From contig NZ_QSTA01000001.1 in the NCBI RefSeq assembly GCF_003438075.1, forward strand, positions 372,001 through 436,000: a DNA stretch of 64,000 bases, written 5' to 3'. Below, in pieces: positions 44,622 through 54,238 of this stretch. This DNA is from Eubacterium sp. OM08-24 (lineage in GTDB: Bacteria; Bacillota; Clostridia; Oscillospirales; Acutalibacteraceae). A program made the position numbers and the translations under genes. Positions within the stretch are counted from its first letter, which is position 1. The number at the start of each line of letters is the position of its first letter. The notes under the pieces were generated by a model that did no database searches, was not told where the DNA came from, and was given only the letters and a program-made list of their open reading frames with translations.

Positions 44622-47204
44622 TTGGCAGAGTTATCTCCCATGATGAAACAATATTTTGCAATTAAAGAACAGAACAAAGACAGTATTCTTTTCTTCCGCT
44701 TGGGAGATTTCTACGAAATGTTTTACGATGATGCAAAAATAGCATCAAAGGAGCTTGAGCTTACACTCACAGGCAGAGATTGCGGTCAGGCGGAAAGAGC
44801 ACCGATGTGCGGAGTGCCTTTCCACAGCTGCGAGGGCTATATTGCAAGGCTTGTTGCTAAGGGCTATAAGGTTGCAATTTGCGAACAGACCGAAGACCCT
44901 GCCACTGCAAAGGGACTTGTTAAGCGTGATATTATAAGAGTAATTACTCCGGGTACGGTAATGGAGTCGAGTATGCTCGATGAGGGCAGAAACAACTACA
45001 TTTGCTGTATGTTTTCCGAAAATAAAAAAATCGGACTTTGCTTTTGCGATATTTCAACAGGCGAGCTTTATGCTACCGAAATATCAGGAAGTGACTCGGT
45101 AAATTCCCTTACAAGTCAGCTTGCAAGCTACAATCCGAGAGAAATATTACTTGGCGGAGATATTGTAAAAATTAAATCTCTGCCGTCATTTATAAAATCA
45201 AAGCTGTCTGCCGGAGTTGAAATGCTCAGGGACGAGAGCTTTGATAACAAGGTTTGCGCTGAAATTGTAAAAGCACAATTTGGTGAAGAAATGCAGTGCA
45301 TTTCAGATTCTCAGGTGCTTATAAGTGCGATTGGTGCGCTGATAAATTACCTTAAAGAAACACAGAAAAACGGACTTGAGCGTATAAACAAAATTGAGCT
45401 TTACAGCGACAAGCAGTTTATGAATCTTGATTACAACACACAGCGTAATCTTGAGCTTACAGCAACAATGCTCAACAAAGAAAAGCGAGGTTCGCTTTTG
45501 TGGGTACTTGACAAAACTAAAACCGCAATGGGTAAGCGACTTATCCGTTCGTGGCTTGAACACCCGTTGCTTAATGTGTCGGCAATCAACAACCGTCAGT
45601 CTGCGGTTGAGGAACTTGTAAACAATAATATTCTTAGACTTGATATTGTGGACGCTTTAAGCGGTATTTTTGATATTGAGAGACTTATGACAAGAATTGT
45701 TTACGGTTCGGCAAACGGCAGAGAGCTCCGTTCACTTGCGGCGGCTCTGCAAAAACTGCCGCAGCTTTCAAATTTAATTGCCGACTGCAATGCAAAATAT
45801 CTTAAAAAAGTTTATAAGGAAATAGACCTGCTTGAAGATATTTTCAATTTGATTGATTCCGCCATTGTAGAAGAACCGCCGTTCTCTGTGCGTGAGGGCG
45901 GAATGATAAAAAAAGGCTACAATAGTGAACTTGACCTTTTGCTTACAGATATGAACGATTCAAAGGGCATACTTGCAAGAATTGAAGCTGAGCAGAGGGA
46001 AAAAACAGGTATTCCAAAACTGCGTGTAGGTTACAACAAGGTGTTTGGTTATTACATAGAGGTAACAAATTCGTACAAAGACCTTGTACCGGAAACCTAC
46101 ATAAGAAAGCAGACGCTTACAAATTGTGAGCGCTATATTACTCAGGACTTAAAAGACATAGAGGGCAGAATTTTAGGTGCAAAAGACCGTTCTGTTGCTA
46201 TGGAATATACCTTGTTTGACGAAGTAAGAAAAACGGTTGCAAATAACCTTGAGAGAATACAGAGAACGGCTAAGGCTATTGCAGTGCTTGATGTGCTTGT
46301 TTCTCTCGCAAATGTTGCGGCAGACAATAGGTATGTGCGACCTGATGTGAACCTTTCAACCGTTATCAGATTAAAAGACAGCCGACATCCTGTTGTAGAG
46401 GCTCTGCTTACAGATACTCCGTTTGTTCCTAATGATGTTTATCTTGACAGTGCAGGCGAAAGAGTGGCAATAATTACCGGCCCTAATATGGCAGGTAAAT
46501 CTACATATATGCGACAGGTTGCCCTCATTGTGCTTATGGCGCAAATGGGAAGTTTTGTTCCTGCCTCAAGTGCGACCGTCGGTGTGGTAGACAGCATTTT
46601 TACAAGAGTGGGCGCATCAGATGACCTTGCCTCGGGACAGTCAACCTTTATGGTAGAGATGAGCGAGGTAGCCAATATAGTTAAATCTGCCACATCAAAA
46701 AGTCTTTTGATACTTGATGAAATCGGCAGAGGCACTTCTACCTTTGACGGTATGAGCATTGCAAGGGCAGTGCTTGAATATTGTGCCGATCATAAAAAGC
46801 TCGGTGCAAAAACATTGTTTGCTACTCACTACCACGAACTTACCGTTATGCAGGATTTGCTTGACGGAGTAAAAAATTACAGCATTGCCGTAAAAAAGCG
46901 TGGAGATGATATTACATTTTTACGCCGAATTATTCCGGGCGGCGCAGATGACAGCTATGGAATTGAGGTAGCTAAACTTGCAGGACTTCCTAACTCTATA
47001 ATTAGCAGAGCAAAGGAAATCTTAAAAGAACTTGAGTCTGGTTCTAATGCACCGACTGTTATAAAAGAAAAGAACGATGATATGCAGATGTCGCTTATAT
47101 CAAATGACAATGCCGTTGTTGAGCGACTTTCTGAAGTTGATTTAAACACCTTAACTCCGATAGAAGCTATTAATCTGCTTTATGAGCTTAAAGGTATGAT
47201 ATAA
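44622..47204 (+). CDS. mutS: DNA mismatch repair protein MutS
   Basis: MutS recognises base mismatches and small loops. The 860-residue protein has the mismatch-binding motif in FRLGDFYEMF, the Walker A GPNMAGKSTYMRQ at about residue 620, Walker B LLILDEIGRGTSTFDG, and ATHYHEL. The start TTG 44622 was chosen because GAAAGGG lies 10 bases before it and the product begins MAELSPMMKQY as in homologues; an in-frame GTG at 44613 is too close to that ribosome site. It is followed by mutL. Confidence 0.98.
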   Translation: MAELSPMMKQYFAIKEQNKDSILFFRLGDFYEMFYDDAKIASKELELTLTGRDCGQAERAPMCGVPFHSCEGYIARLVAKGYKVAICEQTEDPATAKGLVKRDIIRVITPGTVMESSMLDEGRNNYICCMFSENKKIGLCFCDISTGELYATEISGSDSVNSLTSQLASYNPREILLGGDIVKIKSLPSFIKSKLSAGVEMLRDESFDNKVCAEIVKAQFGEEMQCISDSQVLISAIGALINYLKETQKNGLERINKIELYSDKQFMNLDYNTQRNLELTATMLNKEKRGSLLWVLDKTKTAMGKRLIRSWLEHPLLNVSAINNRQSAVEELVNNNILRLDIVDALSGIFDIERLMTRIVYGSANGRELRSLAAALQKLPQLSNLIADCNAKYLKKVYKEIDLLEDIFNLIDSAIVEEPPFSVREGGMIKKGYNSELDLLLTDMNDSKGILARIEAEQREKTGIPKLRVGYNKVFGYYIEVTNSYKDLVPETYIRKQTLTNCERYITQDLKDIEGRILGAKDRSVAMEYTLFDEVRKTVANNLERIQRTAKAIAVLDVLVSLANVAADNRYVRPDVNLSTVIRLKDSRHPVVEALLTDTPFVPNDVYLDSAGERVAIITGPNMAGKSTYMRQVALIVLMAQMGSFVPASSATVGVVDSIFTRVGASDDLASGQSTFMVEMSEVANIVKSATSKSLLILDEIGRGTSTFDGMSIARAVLEYCADHKKLGAKTLFATHYHELTVMQDLLDGVKNYSIAVKKRGDDITFLRRIIPGGADDSYGIEVAKLAGLPNSIISRAKEILKELESGSNAPTVIKEKNDDMQMSLISNDNAVVERLSEVDLNTLTPIEAINLLYELKGMI

Positions 47205-47233
47205 AAGTATGAGCGAAAAAGGCAGGTGAAATT

Positions 47234-49342
47234 ATGGGTGTAATTAATGTACTTGACAAACACATTGCAGAGCTTATTGCGGCAGGCGAGGTAGTAGAAA
47301 GACCGTCCTCTGTTATAAAAGAACTTGTAGAAAATTCTATTGATGCAGGTGCAAAAAATGTTACTGTTGAGATAAAAAACGGCGGCACAACATTTATGCG
47401 TGTTGCCGATGACGGCTGCGGAATTTACAGAGATGACATAAAAAAAGCCTTTCTGCGCCATGCGACAAGCAAGGTTAAAACAGCAAATGACCTTGATTCC
47501 ATTGCAACTCTCGGCTTTAGAGGAGAGGCGCTTGCATCTATAAGTGCGGTTTCAAGATTACAGGTTATTACTAAAAACGAGAATGAGGATATCGGTAGCT
47601 GCTATGAAATTGAGGGCGGAGAAGAAATCTCGCTTGAGGACGCAGGCTGCCCGAGAGGCACAACATTTGTTATCAGAGATTTGTTTTACAATATTCCCGC
47701 TCGTTCTAAATTTCTTAAAAAAGATGTAGCCGAGGGAAATGCTGTCTCTGCCCTTATGGATAAAATTGTGCTTTCTCATCCGGAAGTTGCTTTTACATTT
47801 ATAAGAGATGGCAAGCAGGTTTTGCGCACTTTTGGTGACGGAAAGCTGTTGTCTGCCATTTATTCCGTATTTGGAAAGGATTTTGCCAAAGGACTTATAC
47901 CTGTTGATTATACCCTTGATTCCGTTTCTGTTAAGGGATATATTTCAAAGCCGATAAACGCAAGACCAAACCGCAATATGCAAAATTTCTTTATAAACGG
48001 CAGATTTGTAAAAACAAGAACAGGTATGGCGGCGCTTGAAGAGGCATACAAGGGCTCGATAATGGTTGGCAAATTTCCGTCAGCTGTTTTACAGCTTACC
48101 GTTCCTTATGAAATTATAGATGTAAATGTTCACCCTGCCAAAATAGAGGTACGCTTTATTAACGAAAGACCTGTTTTTGATGCAATTTATCATGCGGTAA
48201 AATCTGCTTTGCAGCAAGGCGATGAAAGAAAACAGATTCATTTTAAAGAAAACACCGCTTTTAATGAAATTAAAAAGGTAAATCCGTTTAACAATGCGCA
48301 GGCAGTTTTTGCAAAAGCCGAAAATACACCTGCGGAAAAACCCATAAAACCGATTGAACGGATTGAGCCTGTATTAAAAAAGTCCGAACCTAAACCGTAC
48401 AATCCGTTTGACGAACTTGATTTAAAAGACGAAAAACCAAAGCCGATCTCTATTGATGACTTAAAAATGACTGATTCGTCAGATCCGTTTGAAATTTATT
48501 CTAAGCAGGCAATAAGAAAGAATACTGAGCTTGAGCAAAAGAAAGCAGAATTTTCAAAGCAAAAATTTGAGAAAGCTGAGCAGCTTATTTTAAAAGCAGC
48601 TCAGCAAGAAGATAATTTACCAAAACAGGAAAATCCCGTAAATGAGGTTATTGTTGAGGAGAAAAAGCCTTACAAAGAGGTTGTAATGACCAAAGAAGAA
48701 AAGCCACAGACGGAGATTTTCAAAGATAAAGAAGATAAAAACGATACAATCACCGAACTTCCAAAAGAGCAGACTAAGCTCAGATTTTTAGGTGAGGCAT
48801 TCGATACATATATAATCGTTGAGAAAAACGATAGTGAGATTTTAATAATTGACAAACACGCAGCACATGAAAGAATAATTTATGAAAAACTTAAAGCAAA
48901 TGCCGATAAGCAAAATGTTCAGTATTTGCTTGCACCTGTTACCGTTACCCTTGATAAAACCGATTATGACGCAGCAATAAGCAATCTTGATATGTTTGCA
49001 AAATGTTCGTTTGATGTAGAGGACTTTGGCAACGGTACATTACTTGTGCGCTCTGCACCGCAATACCTTGCGGCAACGGAAATTGCCGACTGTATTGCTG
49101 AAATGAGCGGTTATATAGCAAGCGGCAAAAAGGATATTTATGCCGAAAAAATGGATTGGTTTTATCATAATGTTTCGTGCCGTTCTGCAATCAAGGCAGG
49201 CAATAAGAGCACCGTACAGGAGCTTATGGACATTGCCTGGACTTTAGAGAAAAATCCGCAGATAAAGTATTGCCCACATGGCAGACCTATCTGCATAGTT
49301 ATGACAAAGTACGAAATTGAAAAACAATTTGGCAGGTTGTGA
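47234..49342 (+). CDS. mutL: DNA mismatch repair protein MutL, endonuclease type
   Basis: This 702-residue GHKL ATPase has the N-terminal motifs ELVENSIDAGA and GFRGEALASISAV. A long acidic/lysine-rich, low-complexity linker spans about residues 345-510. The C-terminal domain contains the metal-dependent nicking motif DKHAAHERIIYEKL (DQHAx2Ex4E type, near residue 540) and CPHGRP, as in MutL of bacteria without MutH. It starts 29 bases after mutS. Confidence 0.97.
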   Translation: MGVINVLDKHIAELIAAGEVVERPSSVIKELVENSIDAGAKNVTVEIKNGGTTFMRVADDGCGIYRDDIKKAFLRHATSKVKTANDLDSIATLGFRGEALASISAVSRLQVITKNENEDIGSCYEIEGGEEISLEDAGCPRGTTFVIRDLFYNIPARSKFLKKDVAEGNAVSALMDKIVLSHPEVAFTFIRDGKQVLRTFGDGKLLSAIYSVFGKDFAKGLIPVDYTLDSVSVKGYISKPINARPNRNMQNFFINGRFVKTRTGMAALEEAYKGSIMVGKFPSAVLQLTVPYEIIDVNVHPAKIEVRFINERPVFDAIYHAVKSALQQGDERKQIHFKENTAFNEIKKVNPFNNAQAVFAKAENTPAEKPIKPIERIEPVLKKSEPKPYNPFDELDLKDEKPKPISIDDLKMTDSSDPFEIYSKQAIRKNTELEQKKAEFSKQKFEKAEQLILKAAQQEDNLPKQENPVNEVIVEEKKPYKEVVMTKEEKPQTEIFKDKEDKNDTITELPKEQTKLRFLGEAFDTYIIVEKNDSEILIIDKHAAHERIIYEKLKANADKQNVQYLLAPVTVTLDKTDYDAAISNLDMFAKCSFDVEDFGNGTLLVRSAPQYLAATEIADCIAEMSGYIASGKKDIYAEKMDWFYHNVSCRSAIKAGNKSTVQELMDIAWTLEKNPQIKYCPHGRPICIVMTKYEIEKQFGRL

Positions 49343-49346
49343 TTTT

Positions 49347-50288
49347 TTGAATTATCCTATCAAACTTATTTCTGTTGTAGGCCCTACGGCATCTGGCAAA
49401 ACGGCGCTTGCAGTTGAGCTTGCAAAGAAATATAACGGAGAGATTATTTCCGCCGACTCAATGCAGATATACAAAGGAATGAATATAGCTACCGCTAAGC
49501 CCGATGAACAGGAAAAACAGGGCATACCGCATTGGTTAACAGACTTTCTTCCAAGCGACAAGACTTATTCCGTTGCAGATTTTGTAAGTGACGCAGCTTC
49601 TTGTATCGAAGATATCGTGTCACGGGGGAAAATGCCGATTATTGCAGGCGGTACAGGACTTTATGTTGACTCGCTTTTAAACGGAGTTTCCTTTGAAAAG
49701 CAGGAAAGAAACGAAGAAATATCAAATGAGCTGTTTGCACTGTATCAGCAAAACGGCATTGATTATTTGCTTAATATGCTCGGCGAGTTTGACGGCGAAT
49801 CAGCCGAAAATCTCAGAGAGCAGAGAAATGTAAAGCGTATCATAAGGGCCATTGAGTTTTACAAGACATCAGGCATTACGATAAGTGAGCACAACCGCAA
49901 TTCTAAATTACAGGGTTCGCCGTACTCTCCGATAAAAATCGGTCTGAAATTTGAAGACAGACAAAAATTGTATGACAGAATTAATTTGCGTGTTGATATT
50001 ATGCTTGAAAACGGACTCGTTGATGAGGCAAGAGAAGTGCTTTCGTCTTCTCTCAGTTCAACATCTAAAATGGCAATAGGATACAAAGAGCTTATTCCGT
50101 ATTTTTCGGGCGAACGCTCGCTTGATGAATGTGTGGAAATTTTAAAAAGAGAAACAAGACGATATGCCAAAAGGCAGCTTACTTGGTTTAATCGTGATAA
50201 GAATATTAATTGGATTTTAGTTGATAAATTCAAATGCTTTGATGATATATTAAATTATGCTGAAACAATAATTGATAAAGGACTGTGA
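49347..50288 (+). CDS. miaA: tRNA dimethylallyltransferase
   Basis: MiaA adds the dimethylallyl group to A37 of tRNAs, giving the substrate for MiaB. The protein is 313 residues from TTG 49347, starting MNYPIKLISVVGPTASGKT (P-loop), with DSMQIYKGMNI and GGTGLYVDSLL diagnostic. A TTG at 49317 inside mutL is less plausible. The ribosome site is weak (CAGG), so translation may depend on mutL. It ends the miaB-ylbF-mutS-mutL-miaA run. Confidence 0.94.
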   Translation: MNYPIKLISVVGPTASGKTALAVELAKKYNGEIISADSMQIYKGMNIATAKPDEQEKQGIPHWLTDFLPSDKTYSVADFVSDAASCIEDIVSRGKMPIIAGGTGLYVDSLLNGVSFEKQERNEEISNELFALYQQNGIDYLLNMLGEFDGESAENLREQRNVKRIIRAIEFYKTSGITISEHNRNSKLQGSPYSPIKIGLKFEDRQKLYDRINLRVDIMLENGLVDEAREVLSSSLSSTSKMAIGYKELIPYFSGERSLDECVEILKRETRRYAKRQLTWFNRDKNINWILVDKFKCFDDILNYAETIIDKGL

Positions 50289-50291
50289 TAT

Positions 50292-51572
50292 ATGGACAAG
50301 CTGTTGTTCAGAAGAATATTGGTTGCAGGTCTTACTGCGCTTGCAATTATCTATGTTGTTTACCTTCTGCTAAGTGCAAATTTCAATGTTGTGCCGACAG
50401 AAAATGCCGAACAGGTAACCGTTACCGACAAGATTTATTCTAACGGCTACATTATTCGTAACGAAACATATATTAACAATAATTCAGGCGGAGTAGTTTC
50501 TTACAATGTAGATAACGGTGATGAGGTGCAGAAAGGCTGTTCGGTTGCAAGTGTTTATTCTACGGAAGAAGATGCGGTTGCCCGTACAAAGGCGGCATCA
50601 CTTGAACAAAGTATGAAGGATCTTACAAAACTTGAGCAGACGAGGAAATCTAACACCGAGGGTATTGAAACTATAAAGAATGACATTACATCAAATCTTG
50701 AAACTTATTTGTATAATATTAATAACGGAAACTTCGGTAAAATTGATTCAAACATAAGTTCAATTATAAATGCTGTCAATCATTACCAGTCTTTCACAGG
50801 CAAGACTACAAGCTTTAAGCCTGAGATTGCGTCTTTGCAGGCTCAGATTAACGAGCTAAAAAGTTCTTCGGACAGTATAGCAGAGATTAATGCTCCTAAG
50901 GCAGGCTATTTTGTTACTTCTTGTGACGGCTACGAGAACAGCTATGATTATACAAAAATCGGAAATCTTACACTTGACAATCTTAAAAATATCAAGAAAT
51001 CAAATGTACCGGATAATAATATCGGCAAGGTGATAAGCGGTCTTAATTGGTATATTGCGTGTGAAATCACCAATGACGAGGCAACAGATCTCACACTTTG
51101 GGGTGACGATGTTACAATCGACTTTTCAGATGCCTCATCAAACACAGTGCCTGCGTCAATTTATAAAATTGTTCAGTATAATAATTCCGATAAAGCTCTC
51201 GCAATTTTCCAGTGCACATATATGGACAGCTCGCTTTCTCAGATTAGACAGGAGCCTGTTGAAATCGGTATGGGCACTTATTCGGGACTTCGTGTCAACA
51301 AAAAGGCTATTCATGACGATTATGTAGAAAAGACAACCTACGATGACAAGGGCAACGAACATAAAGAGAGCAAAAAAGTTCAGGGTGTCTATGTACTCTA
51401 CGGCAGTGAAGTTCAGTTTAAAGAAATATCTATTCTCTATGCAGGTAATGATTTTGTATTATGTGATCCATCACCTGCTGATGGCATATTGTTCAGCGGC
51501 GAAACAATTTCGCTGTATGATCAGGTTATAATGGAAGGGGACGATTTGTATGATGGAAAGGTCATTAAGTGA
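50292..51572 (+). CDS. HlyD-like membrane-anchored adaptor protein
   Basis: This 426-residue protein has one N-terminal membrane segment (LVAGLTALAIIYVVYLLLSA, about residues 10-29) and a large extracytoplasmic part. GYIIRNETYINNNSGGVVSY and VDNGDEVQKGCSV look like the lipoyl/barrel-sandwich part of HlyD-type adaptors, with a coiled-coil stretch at about residues 95-150. No partner transporter or outer membrane is nearby, so a conventional efflux role is doubtful. The gene is between miaA and the ylmE-sepF-divIVA division genes and overlaps ylmE by 23 bases, suggesting a cell-envelope or division role. The function is unknown. Confidence 0.7.
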   Translation: MDKLLFRRILVAGLTALAIIYVVYLLLSANFNVVPTENAEQVTVTDKIYSNGYIIRNETYINNNSGGVVSYNVDNGDEVQKGCSVASVYSTEEDAVARTKAASLEQSMKDLTKLEQTRKSNTEGIETIKNDITSNLETYLYNINNGNFGKIDSNISSIINAVNHYQSFTGKTTSFKPEIASLQAQINELKSSSDSIAEINAPKAGYFVTSCDGYENSYDYTKIGNLTLDNLKNIKKSNVPDNNIGKVISGLNWYIACEITNDEATDLTLWGDDVTIDFSDASSNTVPASIYKIVQYNNSDKALAIFQCTYMDSSLSQIRQEPVEIGMGTYSGLRVNKKAIHDDYVEKTTYDDKGNEHKESKKVQGVYVLYGSEVQFKEISILYAGNDFVLCDPSPADGILFSGETISLYDQVIMEGDDLYDGKVIK

Positions 51573-52266
51573 TGTAGAATACAACTACAAGCTTATTAAC
51601 GAAAGAATTGCTGAGGCTGCCGAAAAATCAGGCAGAAAAAGAGAGGACATTACTTTTCTTGCCGCAACAAAAACAGTAGATGCGGATGTAATAAACTACG
51701 CAATCTCTCTCGGACTTGACCACATTGGCGAAAATAAGGTGCAGGAGCTGCTTTCTAAATATGAAAAGTATGACCTTGCTCATGCGTCTTTACAGTTTAT
51801 AGGACATTTGCAGACAAACAAGGTTCGCCAAATTGTAGATAAGGTGGATCTTATTCAGTCAGTTGATTCTTTAAAACTTGCGTCCGAGATTTCCAAGCAG
51901 TCATTAAAAATCGGAAAAAAGACCGATGTGCTTGTGGAAGTAAACATTGGCAGAGAAGAAAATAAATCGGGTGTTGTTCCCGAACAGCTTGATGAATTGT
52001 TGTGTCAGATAGCTGATTTGAAGGGAATTTCGGTCAAAGGACTTATGGCTATACCGCCAATTTGTGATAATACACATAAAATTTCAAAATATTTTGATAA
52101 TATGCGTAATATCTTTATTGACATATCGTCAAAAAAATTAGATAATATAAGTATGACTATACTATCAATGGGTATGTCTGCTGATTATTATGAGGCAATA
52201 CTTCAAGGTGCAACTATGGTAAGAGTAGGATCGTCACTTTTTGGTGCCAGAGATTACAGTAAATAA
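51550..52266 (+). CDS. ylmE: YggS/YlmE-family PLP homeostasis protein
   Basis: This 238-residue single-domain, alanine-racemase-like barrel binds pyridoxal phosphate without known catalysis and is involved in PLP homeostasis. The PLP lysine is about Lys41 in FLAATKTVDADV; HIGENKVQEL and FIGHLQTNK are also typical, as is the C-terminal LSMGMSADY segment. ATG 51550 follows GGAAGGGG and lies within the end of the preceding gene. It is the first gene of the ylm division cluster here. Confidence 0.95.
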   Translation: MMERSLSDVEYNYKLINERIAEAAEKSGRKREDITFLAATKTVDADVINYAISLGLDHIGENKVQELLSKYEKYDLAHASLQFIGHLQTNKVRQIVDKVDLIQSVDSLKLASEISKQSLKIGKKTDVLVEVNIGREENKSGVVPEQLDELLCQIADLKGISVKGLMAIPPICDNTHKISKYFDNMRNIFIDISSKKLDNISMTILSMGMSADYYEAILQGATMVRVGSSLFGARDYSK

Positions 52267-52286
52267 TTCAAGGAGGAATTAATATA

Positions 52287-52751
52287 ATGGCAGGTTTTGT
52301 GGATAAATTCAAGCGTATGTGGGATGCTCCCGATGACGAGTATCAGCAGGAGTATGATGAGTACGGTTATGCTGATGAAAATGAGGAAGAAGAGGTTGAG
52401 GAACAGCCTGTAAGAGAGAGAGCAACAGCTCCTACATCTAAGAACAAGGTTGTTAATATCAATGCTAAGGCTAAGATTCAGGTTGGTATTTATAAGCCTG
52501 AAAGATTTGGCGAGGAAACACGCACAATCGCAGATGACCTTATTAAGTCACATACAGTAGTTCTTAATCTTGAGGACACTAACAAGGATATGGCAAGAAG
52601 AATTCTTGACTTCCTCAGCGGTGTTGCTTATGCAAATGACGGCAAGATTAAAAAGGTTGCCTCTAATACATACATTATCATTCCTAATAATGTAGATCTT
52701 ACAGGTGACGATTTACTTGACGAATTAGAAAACAGCGGTGTTTACTTCTGA
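52287..52751 (+). CDS. sepF: Cell division protein SepF
   Basis: SepF links FtsZ filaments to the membrane and is needed for septum shape. The 154-residue protein has the N-terminal membrane-binding helix AGFVDKFKRMW, an acidic linker, and the C-terminal SepF core: VGIYKPERFGEETRTIADDL and VLNLEDTNKDMARRILDFLSGV. It follows ylmE by 20 bases with a GGAGG site. The yggT-like ylmG gene that commonly follows is absent; the S4-domain gene overlaps its end. Confidence 0.96.
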   Translation: MAGFVDKFKRMWDAPDDEYQQEYDEYGYADENEEEEVEEQPVRERATAPTSKNKVVNINAKAKIQVGIYKPERFGEETRTIADDLIKSHTVVLNLEDTNKDMARRILDFLSGVAYANDGKIKKVASNTYIIIPNNVDLTGDDLLDELENSGVYF

Positions 52752-53487
52752 TAACGATGAGCTTTTCTGCTCCAGAATTGAGGATATGACCTCGCTTTGC
52801 TTTACTCGACAAAAGCCTGTTTTCTCTCAGTTTATGAGCGAAACACATCAGGCACTTGCCGAAAAGGTGCTGCGAAGTATTTACTTTGAAAATTATATTT
52901 TCTTTGGCGGCAGTGAGAACAGTGAAAGAAAGATGCTCGGGGTGTTTTATGATGAACCCGAGCAGTCAGCCTTTCCTATATCCGCTATTGAGTTTAAGTA
53001 CAGAGTATGCGATAAACTCACACACAGAGATTTTCTCGGTACGCTTATGTCGCTTGGCATTGAGCGAGATACAGTTGGAGATATTCTTGTGGATAACGGA
53101 CGAACTGTTGTGTTTGTAAAAAGCGAGCTTAAAGATTATATAGAATCACAGATTTTTAAAATCGGCGGAGCAGGAGTAAAAATTGTCCAACCGAATTTAA
53201 ATTCTCTGCCGCAAGGCAGGGGCACAGAGGAAATGAGTCTTACGGTTTCATCTCTTAGATTTGATAATATTGTTGCCGCAGTGAGCGGACTATCGAGGGA
53301 TAAAACGGCAAAACTGATTTTATCGGGAGAAACAACTCTTAACTTTGTTACAACCCAGAATGTAAGTTGTCAGGTTAAAGAGGGGGATACCTTTACTGTA
53401 AGAGGTAAAGGGAAATTTAAGTTAGATAAAATTTTGGGTGAAACCAAAAAAGGTCGCCGAAAAATTTTAGTAATACATTTCAGATAG
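52738..53487 (+). CDS. ylmH: YlmH-family S4-domain RNA-binding protein
   Basis: The 249-residue protein has the S4 RNA-binding domain at its C-terminus (SLRFDNIVAAVSGLSRDKTAKLI and VKEGDTFTVRGKGKFKLDKI). The N-terminal part fits YlmH, a division-cluster protein later tied to ribosome quality control. GTG 52738 overlaps sepF by 14 bases; no ribosome site is clear for it, so the exact start is uncertain. It is followed by divIVA. Confidence 0.9.
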   Translation: MFTSDNDELFCSRIEDMTSLCFTRQKPVFSQFMSETHQALAEKVLRSIYFENYIFFGGSENSERKMLGVFYDEPEQSAFPISAIEFKYRVCDKLTHRDFLGTLMSLGIERDTVGDILVDNGRTVVFVKSELKDYIESQIFKIGGAGVKIVQPNLNSLPQGRGTEEMSLTVSSLRFDNIVAAVSGLSRDKTAKLILSGETTLNFVTTQNVSCQVKEGDTFTVRGKGKFKLDKILGETKKGRRKILVIHFR

Positions 53488-53498
53488 GAGTGCTTTAA

Positions 53499-54188
53499 AT
53501 GATTACTATTGATGAAATTAAGAATGTTAGTTTCAGAAAAGCCGGCCGTCAGGGCTACATGGCTGATGATGTTGACGCATTTATTGATGAAGTCATTGTA
53601 GCTTTTGAACAGTTAAAGAAAGAGAAAACTAACCTTGTTCATAAAATTGATGTTCTCGCAACAAGAGTAGAGCAGTACAGAGCAGACGAAGAAACAGTTA
53701 GAAATGCCCTTCTTGCATCTCAGAAAGTATCTGACGCTTGCATTAGAGAGGCTAAGGAAAAGGCATCTAAGATTGTTAGAGAGGCTGAAACAAAGGCACA
53801 GCAGCTTTTAGTAGATACAAACAGAATGACTGCAACAGAAAAAGAAAATTATCTTCTTCTCCAGTCAGACGCAGTAAAACTAAAGGGCGAGCTTGTTGAG
53901 CTTTATAAGAAACATCTTCAGATGATTAATGACCTTCCTACTGCTGCCGAGTTAGAGGCTGCAAGACAGCAGCTTAACGAAAAATATCCGACAGCACCTG
54001 TAATGGAGGAAAAGCCACAGGAAACAGTTAAGCCTGCCGAGCCGGTTGCTGTTGAGGTAAAAAAGCCTGAGGAAATAAAAGAGAAAGCAGATATTACTTC
54101 TGATTCCGAGGATGACAACACAGAGAAAAAATCACCAAAATTCGGTCACTTGAAATTTGGCGACAACTATGATGTTTCTGCCGATTAA
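53499..54188 (+). CDS. divIVA: Septum/pole-targeting protein DivIVA
   Basis: DivIVA binds curved membrane at poles and septa and recruits division or chromosome-anchoring proteins. The 229-residue protein starts with the lipid-binding domain ITIDEIKNVSFRKAGRQGYM and DDVDAFIDEVI. A coiled coil follows, to about residue 165, and then an acidic, Pro-rich tail. The Pro/Glu/Lys tail is of variable type. It ends 50 bases before ileS. Confidence 0.94.
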   Translation: MITIDEIKNVSFRKAGRQGYMADDVDAFIDEVIVAFEQLKKEKTNLVHKIDVLATRVEQYRADEETVRNALLASQKVSDACIREAKEKASKIVREAETKAQQLLVDTNRMTATEKENYLLLQSDAVKLKGELVELYKKHLQMINDLPTAAELEAARQQLNEKYPTAPVMEEKPQETVKPAEPVAVEVKKPEEIKEKADITSDSEDDNTEKKSPKFGHLKFGDNYDVSAD

Positions 54189-54238
54189 TTTTTAATCGTT
54201 TAAGAATTTTTAAATCAAAATTATGGAGAGTGTAACCA

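Noticed and set aside
54189..54238. T-box riboswitch before ileS (and in 36465-36487 before leuS)
   Set aside because: Firmicutes synthetase genes often have one, but only 50 and 23 bases are available and no T-box sequence or terminator is seen.
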